Source: Candidatus Gastranaerophilales bacterium (GTDB lineage: Bacteria > Cyanobacteriota > Vampirovibrionia > Gastranaerophilales > Gastranaerophilaceae). From it: 64,000 bases of DNA. The position numbers and the translations under genes are program-made. The notes beneath the pieces are model-generated. The model ran no database searches. It saw only the letters and a list, made by a program, of their open reading frames with translations, and was not told where the DNA came from. This document shows, one piece after another, positions 52,523 through 61,328 of the stretch (its first letter is position 1; the number at the start of each line of letters is the position of its first letter). Location of the stretch: NCBI GenBank assembly GCA_944323035.1, contig CALUQY010000007.1:24761-88760 (forward strand), read 5' to 3'.

Positions 52523-53248
52523 ATGTTTAAAAAGATTGTTTACTTGGTTGTTTTGATAATTTTATCATTATGCGTTGTCGAACGCGTCAGGGTTTATATT
52601 CTGGAAAACTGGTTTTTCCCGTCAATGTACACAATGGCGCAAAGAAATAATAATTACATGCTCTATATCAAATGCGGTCAGATTAAATTAATGGCTAAAG
52701 ATTATGATGATGCCAAAAATATTTTCATGACGGTTTTGAGAAATGCCAGTACAATTGATAATAAACGGGTTAAAATTTTAGCTTTTTACTATCTGGGCAA
52801 TACCTTCTATGAAAATGAAGAGTATGATAATGCTCTTAAAGCTTACGCTGTTGTTTTGAGAAACGAACCTTCCAACAGGAAAGCGCTTAAGAAGTTCTCA
52901 AGAATTAAAATGGCTAAAAAAGAATATGTTTCACTGTATCCTTTTATAAACGCATATATAAAGGCGAAACCGAAAGATGCCTTCGGCTACAGTGAGCGCT
53001 GTGCGGTTTTAACCCGATTGAACAAGCTTCCGCAGGCAAGAAAGTCTTGCGAGGAAGCAATTTTAATCCGTAGAGGGTTTGCAAGAGCGCATTATGATCT
53101 GGCTATTATATATGAAAAACAGGGATTTAAAGATTTAGCACAAGATGAATATACTATTGCACGCAAAAACCAACCGCGCATTAAATCCAGAGAAGAACTG
53201 GAAGACATGCTTAATATAAAACCAACTGAACCGGATCCGTTGCAATGA
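52523..53248 (+). CDS. Membrane-anchored TPR protein
   Basis: A 241-residue protein with an N-terminal membrane anchor (IVYLVVLIILSLCVV, residues 4-18) and no clear cleavage site. Residues 75-220 carry TPR units such as ILAFYYLGNTFYENEEYDNALKAYAVVLR (divided here by helix turn) and ARAHYDLAIIYEKQGFKDLA. Probably periplasmic or inner-membrane scaffolding. Leaderless-type start. No operon partner. Confidence 0.75.
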   Translation: MFKKIVYLVVLIILSLCVVERVRVYILENWFFPSMYTMAQRNNNYMLYIKCGQIKLMAKDYDDAKNIFMTVLRNASTIDNKRVKILAFYYLGNTFYENEEYDNALKAYAVVLRNEPSNRKALKKFSRIKMAKKEYVSLYPFINAYIKAKPKDAFGYSERCAVLTRLNKLPQARKSCEEAILIRRGFARAHYDLAIIYEKQGFKDLAQDEYTIARKNQPRIKSREELEDMLNIKPTEPDPLQ

Positions 53249-53332
53249 ATTAGTTAGTAAGTTAATAAGTTAAATAGTTAATAAGGAATATAACCGAAAT
53301 TGAAGAGAATAAATCCGGGTTAATTTCCATAA

Positions 53333-53670
53333 TGTCCGAGAAAGTTTCGCGCCCGGCTGAGCCGGAGCAATACTTGTATCAATCGCTACCGTAAGCGTAT
53401 GAACCAAATGTAGGAGCCACTCAGTGGCCGAAACTTTTGAGTGACACTCTGCCGCGCGAAACAATCCAGTGAATTGTTTCGCGAGAGGTAGACAGCACTC
53501 TGCCGAGAAAAACAGTCCAGTGAACTGTTTTTCGAGAGGAAAACGCGCGACCCGCGGTTCAGCGCGAGCGAGCTAAGGCATTCCAAGGCAAAACCGCGCT
53601 TTTGCCTGAATGCCGTTAAGCGCGAGTCGAGCAAGAAGCGGGGCGGCAGTGGCGGAGAACTGCTTTATTT
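53333..53670 (+). repeat. Mosaic repeat A, copy A8, full length, 338 bp
   Basis: Runs from TGTCCGAGAAAG to GGCGGAGAACTGCTTTATTT. In order it holds module a (CGGCTGAGCCGGAGCAAT, then CCGTAAGCGTATGAACCAAA), two 51-bp hairpin modules (53445-53546), a CGCGGTTCAGCG segment, hairpin repeat C inverted (53577-53614) and the right end. No transposase-like frame is present. Boundaries are fixed by comparison with the uninterrupted repeat B. Confidence 0.8.
53455..53533 (+). repeat. Two tandem covarying hairpins inside repeat A8
   Basis: CGCGAAACAAT-ccagtga-ATTGTTTCGCG and GAAAAACAGT-ccagtga-ACTGTTTTTC, 51 bp apart, both preceded by CACTCTGCCG and followed by CGAGAGG. The loop is identical while the stems differ with matching changes (AAT/ATT versus AGT/ACT), which indicates selection for structure. 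Confidence 0.75.
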
Positions 53671-53720
53671 CCTTATTAACAGCGGTCGCAGACCGCGATT
53701 AACTCGTTAACTCCATTCAC

Positions 53721-55496
53721 CTACGAGAATGCGGAGAAAGATCTTTCGGTATTTTTCTGCATAACGCCTTTGATAGATTCGAGTTCTTTTTCAAGTGCGC
53801 TGTGTTCGGTGTCGAGTTTTTTCATTTCAAGATCTAATTGTTTATCTTCTGCCTGAATTTCGGTAAGAGTTTTCTGATATTCGGCTTCAGCCTTGGCGAT
53901 TTTGGTTTCGTCCTGAGTTTCGTAGATGTCGCTGGTGCTGGAGTATTCAATGCCTTCCCAACGGATATTCGAGCTGTTGGTATCGTTCTTCAAAGTAGCT
54001 TGAGAAATATTAACCAGCCCGTTGTTGATAGCGAATTGCAGCCAATCCGCGTCACCTGCTTGTTCATCCGGCATGATAACATAATTGTTGTTCTCAGTCG
54101 TAGAAGTTTTTGGTGCATCCGGTACCGTGAAGTAGTCAAATTCCGCCTGTTCGTCGTATACAGAGTAGAGTTCATCAGATGTAGTGCTACCGTTCATGAT
54201 ATACCATAGGTTAGTGTACCATTGAGCGAGCGGCTTATCGTAAATTTTGTCAGTATAAACCGGCATTTCCGGTTCTTGCGGAGCCGCGATATCCATAGTC
54301 GGCGCAACTTCCGTGAACGGATCCGGCGGATCTGGTGGGGTCGCAAGGTTTTTCATATCACCGTCGGTGAAATTAACAAGCATATTGTACATTGTTGGTT
54401 GGTCAGAAATCAAACCACTTTCTATAAGATAATACATGTCAATCGCTTTTTGTTTAAGAGATTTCAATGAATAGGTGCCGTCACCGTTTTCAATATAGTC
54501 ACTCATTAAAATTTCGACTTCTGTCGGCGCTCTTCCTGCATCCCTTGCAGCTTTTAAAATATTTTGTTGGTCAGCGGTGTTCAAATCATCATCACCATCA
54601 CAAATTTTAGTGTATTCGCCGTCTGCATTTGTTTCATTCATCGCATCAGATACCTCTTTTAATTCCGGAACAGTTCCCATACCACCGAATCCACCACTTG
54701 GTATTACATTTTTACCATTAGTAGTGATATATGTTCCGCTTCCATAGCTGCTGCCATCAAAGTCTAAGAGGTGATTTAATAAGTGTAAATAACAACCCGA
54801 AGAGCCATTTAATGCATAATAATAACAGTAAGATGAGCCTGAACCTACTGCGGTATCTTTTGTACCTACAATATTACTGAATTTATCGTAAAGAGAAGGT
54901 TCGCTAAGCGAATCCAGATAGTCTTGATACTCTTTTTGATATTCTTGAAGTTTTTTATTATATTCGTCTAGCTTGGTTTGATAATCAGTCATTTTTGTTT
55001 CGTATTCAGCAAGAGCTAGATCGTACTCATCTCTTTGCACGCGATATTCCGCCATTTGCTCGTCATACTCTTTCTTTTTATCCGCATATTCTTCTCTGCC
55101 GCGGTCAAAGAGGCCGTAACAATCCAAGAAGTCATATAGAGTGCTTTGTCTAGGATTGCCATCGTCGTCATAGTATACTTTTTCAAAGTTAGCAGCGTCA
55201 GTTGCGCTGACGTAGATTTGATTTTCGTTATTGAAAAGTGCATATTGATTTTTCAACGGGGTATACTGGTTAATAGAGTTAAAAGTTAAATCAACTTTTT
55301 CCTGCGTTCCCGTATCATCATAAGAAATATATTGAAGTTTTGTACCGTCAAGGGCGTTAATGTATTTTTCACTGGCAAGGGTGTTCCGTGAAGATAACTG
55401 AATTTTTGCATGCGAAAGCATCTCGGATTCTAATTCATTATTGTTAATCCGTTGGGTTATGCTTAATAATCTTGCCTGTGATGCTGATAATCCCAT
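53721..55496 (-). CDS. Coiled-coil protein of unknown function starting MGLSASQARLL
   Basis: A 591-residue protein. Residues 1-60 are helical (MGLSASQARLLSITQRIN). Residues 140-205 form a strongly charged coiled coil with repeats such as EYETKMTDYQTKLDEYNKKL. The middle is Gly/Asp-rich. The end is another coiled coil (LEMKKLDTEHSALEKELES) finishing SFSAFS. I recall similar proteins with this N- and C-terminus in Vampirovibrionia but no assigned function. AAGGAC precedes the ATG. No signal peptide. Confidence 0.65.
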   Translation of the reverse strand: MGLSASQARLLSITQRINNNELESEMLSHAKIQLSSRNTLASEKYINALDGTKLQYISYDDTGTQEKVDLTFNSINQYTPLKNQYALFNNENQIYVSATDAANFEKVYYDDDGNPRQSTLYDFLDCYGLFDRGREEYADKKKEYDEQMAEYRVQRDEYDLALAEYETKMTDYQTKLDEYNKKLQEYQKEYQDYLDSLSEPSLYDKFSNIVGTKDTAVGSGSSYCYYYALNGSSGCYLHLLNHLLDFDGSSYGSGTYITTNGKNVIPSGGFGGMGTVPELKEVSDAMNETNADGEYTKICDGDDDLNTADQQNILKAARDAGRAPTEVEILMSDYIENGDGTYSLKSLKQKAIDMYYLIESGLISDQPTMYNMLVNFTDGDMKNLATPPDPPDPFTEVAPTMDIAAPQEPEMPVYTDKIYDKPLAQWYTNLWYIMNGSTTSDELYSVYDEQAEFDYFTVPDAPKTSTTENNNYVIMPDEQAGDADWLQFAINNGLVNISQATLKNDTNSSNIRWEGIEYSSTSDIYETQDETKIAKAEAEYQKTLTEIQAEDKQLDLEMKKLDTEHSALEKELESIKGVMQKNTERSFSAFS

Positions 55497-55608
55497 AATT
55501 CTATCGTCCTTTAATTCTTATATCGGGATTATAAGATTAAAACTTTAAAATATTCGGGACTTTGTAACAAAATGTAATATACTATGTCATCCTTGTTTAC
55601 AATGTGAA

Positions 55609-56139
55609 TTAGTATTTTAACATCGAAATTATTTTACCGGCATCCAGTTTTTCTCTGCCTTTTAAATCTTCAAGTTCGATTAAAAATGCGATACCTACAA
55701 GGTTGCCGCCGGTTTTTCTAACGAGTTTGCAGGCCGCTTCTGCTGTGCCGCCGGTCGCAAGAAGATCATCTACTATTAAGACATTTGCTCCTGCCGGAAT
55801 TGCATCTTTGTGGATTTCGATTGTGTCTGTGCCGTATTCAAGTTCGTAGCTCTGGCTTAATGTTTCAGCCGGTAATTTATGAGGTTTTCTTATTGGAACA
55901 AAGCCTGCATTCAATTTATATGCAATAGGCATTCCAAAAATAAAACCGCGGCTTTCAATTCCTGCTACATAGTCTATCTTTGTGCCTTCAAATTGTTCGC
56001 ACATATAATCAATCATAATTTTTAATGTTTCCGCGTCTTTCAGAGCTGTTGTTATATCTCTGAATATAATCCCTTCTTTTGGAAAATTTTCTACTGCGCG
56101 AATTTTATCTTTTACTTTTGCTATTATGTTTTCAGTCAT
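55609..56139 (-). CDS. apt: Adenine phosphoribosyltransferase
   Basis: A 176-residue purine-salvage enzyme turning adenine and PRPP into AMP. Motifs: [45 protein letters not shown] and the PRPP site [17 protein letters not shown]. Length is normal. AGGAGAAA precedes the ATG. It follows the GT2 gene by 12 bp and is probably co-transcribed with it. Confidence 0.95.
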   Translation of the reverse strand: MTENIIAKVKDKIRAVENFPKEGIIFRDITTALKDAETLKIMIDYMCEQFEGTKIDYVAGIESRGFIFGMPIAYKLNAGFVPIRKPHKLPAETLSQSYELEYGTDTIEIHKDAIPAGANVLIVDDLLATGGTAEAACKLVRKTGGNLVGIAFLIELEDLKGREKLDAGKIISMLKY

Positions 56140-56151
56140 AGTGTGTTTCTC

Positions 56152-57501
56152 CTATACCTTTACTGTTTGAGGTGTCTTTTGCTGCTCCAGTTGTTCCTGT
56201 TCTGCTTCAAGCACAAGACCGTGGGCTGTCTTGCCCCAGTTCATGTCCTTTTTCATAAACAAAATCTTAAAGCTTATAAATAGTACCAGCGGGAACCAGA
56301 TTATCAAAAAATAAATCGTAGTTTGTACCGCCTGAATAAACGCATCACGTCTTGTAAGGTTATCATATCTTCTCAGTGAATATCTTATGATTAAAAAGAA
56401 GCCGAAACCGATTACGGCACCTATGATTACCGAGGAGAAAAGAATATGCGGGGACGCATCTTTTGCAAGGCATTTGAAGATTCTGATAAACAGTTCCAGC
56501 AGGAACCACCCAGGCATTATGAATTGCGAAATATAAATCGTCATATCAAGGCTTGCTCTTAGTGACATATCTTTAGACATTAAAACATCCTGACAGTATT
56601 CAAGATATCTTCTGATTGTACCCTCAAGCCAGCGGCGTCTTTGGCGGTAAAGCGGCCAGAGGTAGGCTATACCTTCTTCATAAACCACGGCGTCAATGCA
56701 AAAGCGTATATCCCAGCCTTTAATATGTAATCTCGTCGACATATCAAGGTCGTCAGTAATTGTATAATTATTCCAACCGCCGATATCTTCAATGGCTTCA
56801 CGTTTAATAAGTTCGCCGTTGCCTCTCAATTCAACTGCACCTTTTACAGAATCACGGTTCAACTGTATATATGCATCCATTGTATATTCATTATTCTGGC
56901 AGCGGGTTAAGAGGTTGTAATTTTTATTCCGGATAACTTTTCTTGCCTGAACTGCGCCTACGTCTTTTGGCTCAAGCATTGGTACAAGTTTTTTCAAAAA
57001 ATCCGGCTCTACTGTTGCATCTGCGTCAAAAACAAGAATTGCCTCGCCTTTCGCCAGTTTAAATGCGTCGTTTAGAACAGCGGATTTCCCCGGGAATGCG
57101 TCTTTTGGACGTATGAGTGCTTTTAAATTATCATATTTCTTTTCTAAATCTTTTATAACGGAGGCTGTATTGTCTGAACTTCTGTCGTCAATTACTATAA
57201 TTTCAAAATTCGGATAGTCAAGCTTTTGGATATTTAAAACCGTATGTGCGATAACGCTTTCTTCATTATGTGCAGGTATCATTATAGTGACAAACGGTTT
57301 ATAATTCTCATTAACCGGTTCGGGGTGGTATTTGAGAACACGTTTTTTTACTTTGTAGGCCAGCGTTGTGGTTAATCCGTAAATAAACATTCCGAAACAG
57401 ATAAGACCTAAGCCCCAGACGGTGTTGAAATAACTCTGATAGATGTAAATAAATACTCCAAGCCCTAAGATAATTAAGAATAATAAAATCCGTTCTTTCA
57501 T
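56152..57501 (-). CDS. Processive-type GT2 glycosyltransferase (membrane)
   Basis: A 449-residue inner-membrane glycosyltransferase. Two N-terminal spans are followed by a GT2 domain with TIMIPAHNEESVIAHTVLN, DDRSSDNTASV, LVFDADATVEPDFL, TDDLDMSTRLH and the processivity motif RQRRRWLEG (Q/RxxRW). Three to four C-terminal spans end it. The pattern fits PgaC/BcsA-type synthases of poly-GlcNAc or similar polymers. No deacetylase or periplasmic partner is present, so the polymer is unknown. Confidence 0.85.
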   Translation of the reverse strand: MKERILLFLIILGLGVFIYIYQSYFNTVWGLGLICFGMFIYGLTTTLAYKVKKRVLKYHPEPVNENYKPFVTIMIPAHNEESVIAHTVLNIQKLDYPNFEIIVIDDRSSDNTASVIKDLEKKYDNLKALIRPKDAFPGKSAVLNDAFKLAKGEAILVFDADATVEPDFLKKLVPMLEPKDVGAVQARKVIRNKNYNLLTRCQNNEYTMDAYIQLNRDSVKGAVELRGNGELIKREAIEDIGGWNNYTITDDLDMSTRLHIKGWDIRFCIDAVVYEEGIAYLWPLYRQRRRWLEGTIRRYLEYCQDVLMSKDMSLRASLDMTIYISQFIMPGWFLLELFIRIFKCLAKDASPHILFSSVIIGAVIGFGFFLIIRYSLRRYDNLTRRDAFIQAVQTTIYFLIIWFPLVLFISFKILFMKKDMNWGKTAHGLVLEAEQEQLEQQKTPQTVKV

Positions 57502-57578
57502 AGCGTCGTCTTAAATTCCTATTACTATTCGATTATATCAAAAAAAAGCAAAGTTCAAGGCTTTAACCCCTAAAAACG

Positions 57579-57941
57579 TTACACATTTAACATTTTGAAA
57601 AAACTTTTGAGTTTCCCTTTCCAGTCGCTGCTGTTGGGAATATTCGCGGATTTATAAAATTCTTTGTAGGAATTGATTATATTGAACGGTAAATCTTCTC
57701 CCTTATCGAGAGTTTCTGCCAGCATAATAAGATAGCTGTCCTGTTCTTCTTTATAAAGAATATCGCGGCAGCGCAAATCTTCATCCGCCTCAAAATGTAC
57801 CAGCGCATGATATGATGCCTGAATACTTTCATCTTCAGAATTATGCGGGAATTGATTAATCGCTTCCCGCACACAAAATTTGCCGGTAAGAACTGCTCTT
57901 ATCAGCTCTGCAACTTTTTTTCTTCCTTCAATATCAGGCAT
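57579..57941 (-). CDS. Small soluble protein of unknown function
   Basis: A 120-residue acidic helical protein (IEGRKKVAELIRAVLTGKFC, VHFEADEDLRCRDILYKEEQ). No family recognised. It starts one base after the stop of the BlaI-type regulator upstream, so the two are co-transcribed, which suggests a function linked to that regulator. Confidence 0.6.
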   Translation of the reverse strand: MPDIEGRKKVAELIRAVLTGKFCVREAINQFPHNSEDESIQASYHALVHFEADEDLRCRDILYKEEQDSYLIMLAETLDKGEDLPFNIINSYKEFYKSANIPNSSDWKGKLKSFFKMLNV

Positions 57942-57942
57942 A

Positions 57943-58284
57943 CTATTTTACTAACAAATCGTATTTGCTTTCTACAAAACGGATAAGTGCAGCGGAATTT
58001 CCGTCAAAGAAGTTGTCAGTTACTTTTTTTACAGCCTCAAGAGCCATTTCTTCTTTTTGCATTGTCGCTTTATAAAAGAATTTCTTACCCACCCTGTATC
58101 TGACAAGAAGGCTTTTAACTGTTAATCTGTCCATAACTGTTTTGATAGTTGTATAAGCGCGTGCGATGCCTTTTGCTGACAGGTAATTAACAACATCCTG
58201 AATAGATATATCCCTGTCCTCTTCATTACTTGTTAAATCCCAGATAGAGTTTAAAATGTCGATTTCTAAAGTTCCGCATGTCAT
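57943..58284 (-). CDS. BlaI/MecI/CopY-type winged-helix regulator
   Basis: A 113-residue repressor with EIDILNSIWDLTS, ARAYTTIKTVMDRLTVKSLL (recognition helix, like the TV.T.L.RL..KG.L of BlaI) and RVGKKFFYKA (wing). The C-terminal helix probably dimerises. The partner sensor protease BlaR is absent, so the signal is unknown. AAGGAAAAG lies before the ATG. It is followed by the 120-residue protein. Confidence 0.82.
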   Translation of the reverse strand: MTCGTLEIDILNSIWDLTSNEEDRDISIQDVVNYLSAKGIARAYTTIKTVMDRLTVKSLLVRYRVGKKFFYKATMQKEEMALEAVKKVTDNFFDGNSAALIRFVESKYDLLVK

Positions 58285-58374
58285 AAGTTTCTTTTCCTTC
58301 TTCTTCCTATTTAATAATAAACAATTTAACGTATTACGATTGTAACATATTACCTTTATTTTGGCAATAGTTTT

Positions 58375-59523
58375 TTAAAACATTTCTAAAAGATTTTCAT
58401 CTTTTGTTACAAAGCTTTTTTTCTGCCTTACTTTAAGATTTTTCTTCTTTGTTCTGTCGGAAACCTTTCTGTAGGCATTATCTATAGAAATTTTTGTAAG
58501 CGGCGTTCCTTTTTTCTTGTCAAAGAAAACCAGCCAGAACTTCCGGTTGATGTTATCTACGGCAAAGGAAATGTCTCCGACGATTTTTTCTCCGGGTTTT
58601 ATCTGTTTGAACATAATTTTTGTATCGCCGAAAATTGACGGCCTGAATACAGCATTGTAATCATTAATCAATGCCATATCAAGTCCTGAAAGGTTCTTGT
58701 CAGAATGATTTGTAATCATAAGAGTAAGGGTAATAGTGTTTGCAACATCAAAAGGATCTTTCTCGTGTTTGATGTTGCTGATAAAAATATCCAGCCCCGG
58801 ATAGAAAAGTTCGTGCTGCATAAGAGCTTCTTCGCGGTAGACCGGAAGCTCAACATCGGACTTGATTTTGACTTTTATCTCGTCCCCCGGAGCGATTAGG
58901 ACATTGTGCCCTTTTCTGACAAGTGCCATACCAAGCCCGTAAGCCCCGCCGGCAGCAGCGCCTGCGGCAAGTGTATAGCCCTGTGATAATATAGCGGCTT
59001 CAAGCCCCAGAAGGTTAAGCGCAACAAGCCCCCCCACAACTCCGCCGGCTGCTGTGTAGCCTACATCTTGAGCAACAATTTTAGCGGTTTCAACAACGGG
59101 ATGAAGTTTTGTGCTCATGTGTCCTTCAATAGGGATTTCCCGTCCGTCCGGCGTTATTAAATAATCAAAATCCATTTCAATCCACGCAGAGCGCCCGAGG
59201 CTTTTTGCTTCTCCGGATTCTATAATTGAGCCGTGTGCAATTGTGCCCTTTGGAATAATAATTCCTTTGTCGCCTTCCACATCGGTTGTGACTTCCGCAA
59301 AAAATTCATCGCCTTCAATCGAAAAACTTCCGTCAAGCACCTGCGAAACCGTCATATTAATAACATCTTTGCGTTCAAGAGTTTCAGTTTCACCGGTAAA
59401 AAGCTCCTCCTGACGCGGAGTGTAGTTTTCATTATATTCAACAGACGCATCAAAGGTTTCCGCCATAACCAATGGTTGAACAAATAAGACCGATGAAATA
59501 GCTAAACTCAAAATCTTTTTCAT
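58375..59523 (-). CDS. Secreted protein of unknown function with VirB10-like segment
   Basis: A 382-residue protein with a clear signal peptide (MKKILSLAISSVLFVQPLVMA). Residues 85-140, IIIPKGTIAHGSIIESGEA ... WIEMDFDYLITPDGREIPIE, look like the beta-strand unit of TrbI/VirB10 proteins (IPKG..V.G.V...GR..I.FD.L..PDG). A Gly/Ala-rich hydrophobic stretch follows (residues 165-205), possibly membrane inserting. No other secretion genes are near. Start six bases after TATAAT with TTGATT at 17 bp, so the mRNA is probably leaderless. Confidence 0.6.
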   Translation of the reverse strand: MKKILSLAISSVLFVQPLVMAETFDASVEYNENYTPRQEELFTGETETLERKDVINMTVSQVLDGSFSIEGDEFFAEVTTDVEGDKGIIIPKGTIAHGSIIESGEAKSLGRSAWIEMDFDYLITPDGREIPIEGHMSTKLHPVVETAKIVAQDVGYTAAGGVVGGLVALNLLGLEAAILSQGYTLAAGAAAGGAYGLGMALVRKGHNVLIAPGDEIKVKIKSDVELPVYREEALMQHELFYPGLDIFISNIKHEKDPFDVANTITLTLMITNHSDKNLSGLDMALINDYNAVFRPSIFGDTKIMFKQIKPGEKIVGDISFAVDNINRKFWLVFFDKKKGTPLTKISIDNAYRKVSDRTKKKNLKVRQKKSFVTKDENLLEMF

Positions 59524-59529
59524 AATGAA

Positions 59530-59558
59530 ATTATACTATAAGCGGATAAGATAATCAA
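59530..59558 (-). promoter_or_regulatory. Leaderless-type promoter of the secreted protein
   Basis: Minus strand: TTGATT (59553-59558), 17-bp spacer, TATAAT (59530-59535), six bases, ATG at 59523. The hairpin GCGCGCGGAC-gata-GTCCGCGCGC (59572-59595) lies just upstream, between divergent genes, and may be a regulatory or insulating element. Confidence 0.8.
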
Positions 59559-59769
59559 ATAGAAAGAGAGTGCGCGCGGACGATAGTCCGCGCGCCCGAC
59601 AATTATTAAATGTCAATTTTGTCGTTTTGCTCGATGTAATACATCATATAATTTTAAAAACTAGAATTAAAGGTACATTTAAGACTAATAAAACTTAATA
59701 TAATATAATATGATTTGATAGATAGTATTTTTAATTAAAACGGATGTTGTACTTCCAAAAGGAAATTTT

Positions 59770-60099
59770 ATGAATATAAAACAGGAACTTGGTGAAAAAA
59801 TTAAAAGATTACGCAAACAGCGCGGTCTGACGCAGGAGCAGCTTGCAGAAATGGTGGATATTTCACCGAGAAATCTTAGCAATATTGAAGTTGGAGTAAG
59901 TTTTGTCAAGGCGGAAACGCTGGAGAAGATAATTGATTCCCTGAATGTTTCAACAGAGGAATTGTTTGCAAATGAGCATATAAAAACTAATCACGAATTG
60001 ATTTGTGAGATTGATCGTTACGTTAACAAAGTAAAAGACGATAACCGATCTCTTGAGAAGATTTACAGAATTTTAAAATGTTTGTTTGAGGATGTCTGA
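59770..60099 (+). CDS. XRE-family HTH regulator
   Basis: A 109-residue regulator with a textbook HTH (LGEKIKRLRKQRGLTQEQLA and VDISPRNLSNIEVG) and a C-terminal helical part with EIDRYVNKVKDD. AAAAGGAAA precedes the ATG. It lies 3 bp before the GNAT-like gene; the pair may be a small self-regulated unit. Confidence 0.85.
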   Translation: MNIKQELGEKIKRLRKQRGLTQEQLAEMVDISPRNLSNIEVGVSFVKAETLEKIIDSLNVSTEELFANEHIKTNHELICEIDRYVNKVKDDNRSLEKIYRILKCLFEDV

Positions 60100-60102
60100 T
60101 TT

Positions 60103-60696
60103 ATGATAATTAAAAATTTTGCAGATTCGGATATTATAGAAGCGCAGGCAATTTCACATCTTGTCTGGGGTGATTTGTATACGGAAGAGAGCGTAGAATT
60201 GCAGAACTTTATTTATAAATTTATGGTTGAATATTACGATTTAAACCGAAAATATTCATTTAGTATACGGGATGATGGGTTTAAGGGGTTTATACTTGCG
60301 GCGCTCAAGGACGATAAAAATACGGCTTATGATCTATTTAAATTGCGGGTCGGGAATTTAGAGGATAAGGAACAGCGAATGGCTTTTGAGTTATATTCGT
60401 ATTTGGAAGCCTGCGGAAGTGCCGTAAAAGAAGCGATGACCGGAGATGATGTAATGTTAGGACTTTTTGTGAGTATTCAGCGCGGCTGCGGTGGAAAACT
60501 GCTTGAAAGGCTTGTTGAAGCCTGTAACGCGAACGGGAAAAAGAATCTTTATTTGTGGACAGATACGACCTGTGATTATGGATATTATGAGAAGAATAAT
60601 TTTAAACAGATAAAAGAGTTTCGCAGCAGTGTGAAGGGTCAAGAAATAGTGACGTTGATATATAAAAAGGGAATTTCGGAGATGCGTGGTGCTTGA
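60103..60696 (+). CDS. GNAT-family acetyltransferase
   Basis: A 197-residue protein with the GNAT core VMLGLFVSIQRGCGGKLLERLVEA (the CoA loop QRGCGG) and YLWTDTTCDYGYYEKNNFK. The N-terminus fits RI..F..SDI. It is joined to the HTH gene at three bases. Substrate unknown; toxin-type and metabolite-type GNATs are both possible. Confidence 0.75.
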   Translation: MIIKNFADSDIIEAQAISHLVWGDLYTEESVELQNFIYKFMVEYYDLNRKYSFSIRDDGFKGFILAALKDDKNTAYDLFKLRVGNLEDKEQRMAFELYSYLEACGSAVKEAMTGDDVMLGLFVSIQRGCGGKLLERLVEACNANGKKNLYLWTDTTCDYGYYEKNNFKQIKEFRSSVKGQEIVTLIYKKGISEMRGA

Positions 60697-60739
60697 CAAT
60701 AAAAATTCAACGGATAAAATGAACATATCCACACTCCAA

Positions 60740-60829
60740 GGAGGAGTGCCAGAGCGGTTGATTGGAGCAGTCTTGAAAACTGTCGAACGTTCACGCGTTC
60801 CGTGGGTTCGAATCCCACCTCCTCCTCCA
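60740..60829 (+). tRNA. tRNA-Ser (UGA)
   Basis: 90 bases with the long variable arm of tRNA-Ser. Acceptor GGAGGAG pairs with CTCCTCC; anticodon loop CTTGAAA gives TGA; T-arm GTGGG-TTCGAAT-CCCAC. CCA is encoded at 60827-60829. The discriminator base reads T where G is usual. Confidence 0.93.
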
Positions 60830-60833
60830 TTTT

Positions 60834-60860
60834 AAAAGAGCCTGAAAAGGCTCTTTTTTA
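60834..60860 (+). terminator. Terminator of tRNA-Ser
   Basis: AAAAGAGCC-tgaaaa-GGCTCTTTT followed by TT, directly after the tRNA. Confidence 0.92.
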
Positions 60861-61023
60861 GTGCGTTTGCACCCTATCCCCAAACTGCAAAAATGAGGCA
60901 AAATAGACCCAAAAGGGACTACTGAAAAAATTTGTTGATTTTAGAGGGTTTCTGCAATCAGGCAAAATTCAATATTACATAACGGTTTTTGCGGTAAATT
61001 GTAGTTTTTTGTCCAGGTTGATT

Positions 61024-61216
61024 TGTACGGCTAGATAGATTATTTTGGTAAAGCAGGCTTTGTGTGGGCGTTTTCGGGTCGGAAAAATTAAGTGTTCCAA
61101 AAAAATCAAACTGGAAAACTGGACTTTTTCTGGACTGTACGGATAGATTGAGATTTGTATATTATCAGTGAGATACGCACCAAATTTGAACTGTACGGAT
61201 AATTTGATTATTTCGG
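61024..61216. repeat. TGTACGG direct repeats downstream of tRNA-Ser
   Basis: Copies begin at 61024, 61136 and 61192. The first and third agree at 20 of 25 bases through GATTATTT.GG. They lie in the gene-free stretch 60861-61328, where I see no coding frame. This could be the remnant of an element once integrated at the tRNA. Confidence 0.5.
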
Positions 61217-61272
61217 AATAGTCCAGTTCCGCAAAATTTTACAAAAATATCATAAGGTTTGAGAATTTGAAA

Positions 61273-61300
61273 CAAGGTCGGGAAAATTTTTCCGACCTTG
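61273..61300 (-). terminator. Terminator of the MBL-fold gene
   Basis: CAAGGTCGG pairs with CCGACCTTG, extended by A/T pairs to about 12 bp, just after the stop on the minus strand. Confidence 0.75.
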
Positions 61301-61328
61301 GGTTGAGCAACTTCATTAGTATAAAATT

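Larger units (their letters stand above)
53250..53716. repeat. Repeat B, copy interrupted by repeat A8
   Basis: Left part 53250-53332 and right part 53671-53716 together match the 49147-49271 copy. The junctions are CCATAA|TGTCCG and TTATTT|CCTTATTAAC. This fills the gene-free stretch 53249-53720. Confidence 0.85.
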
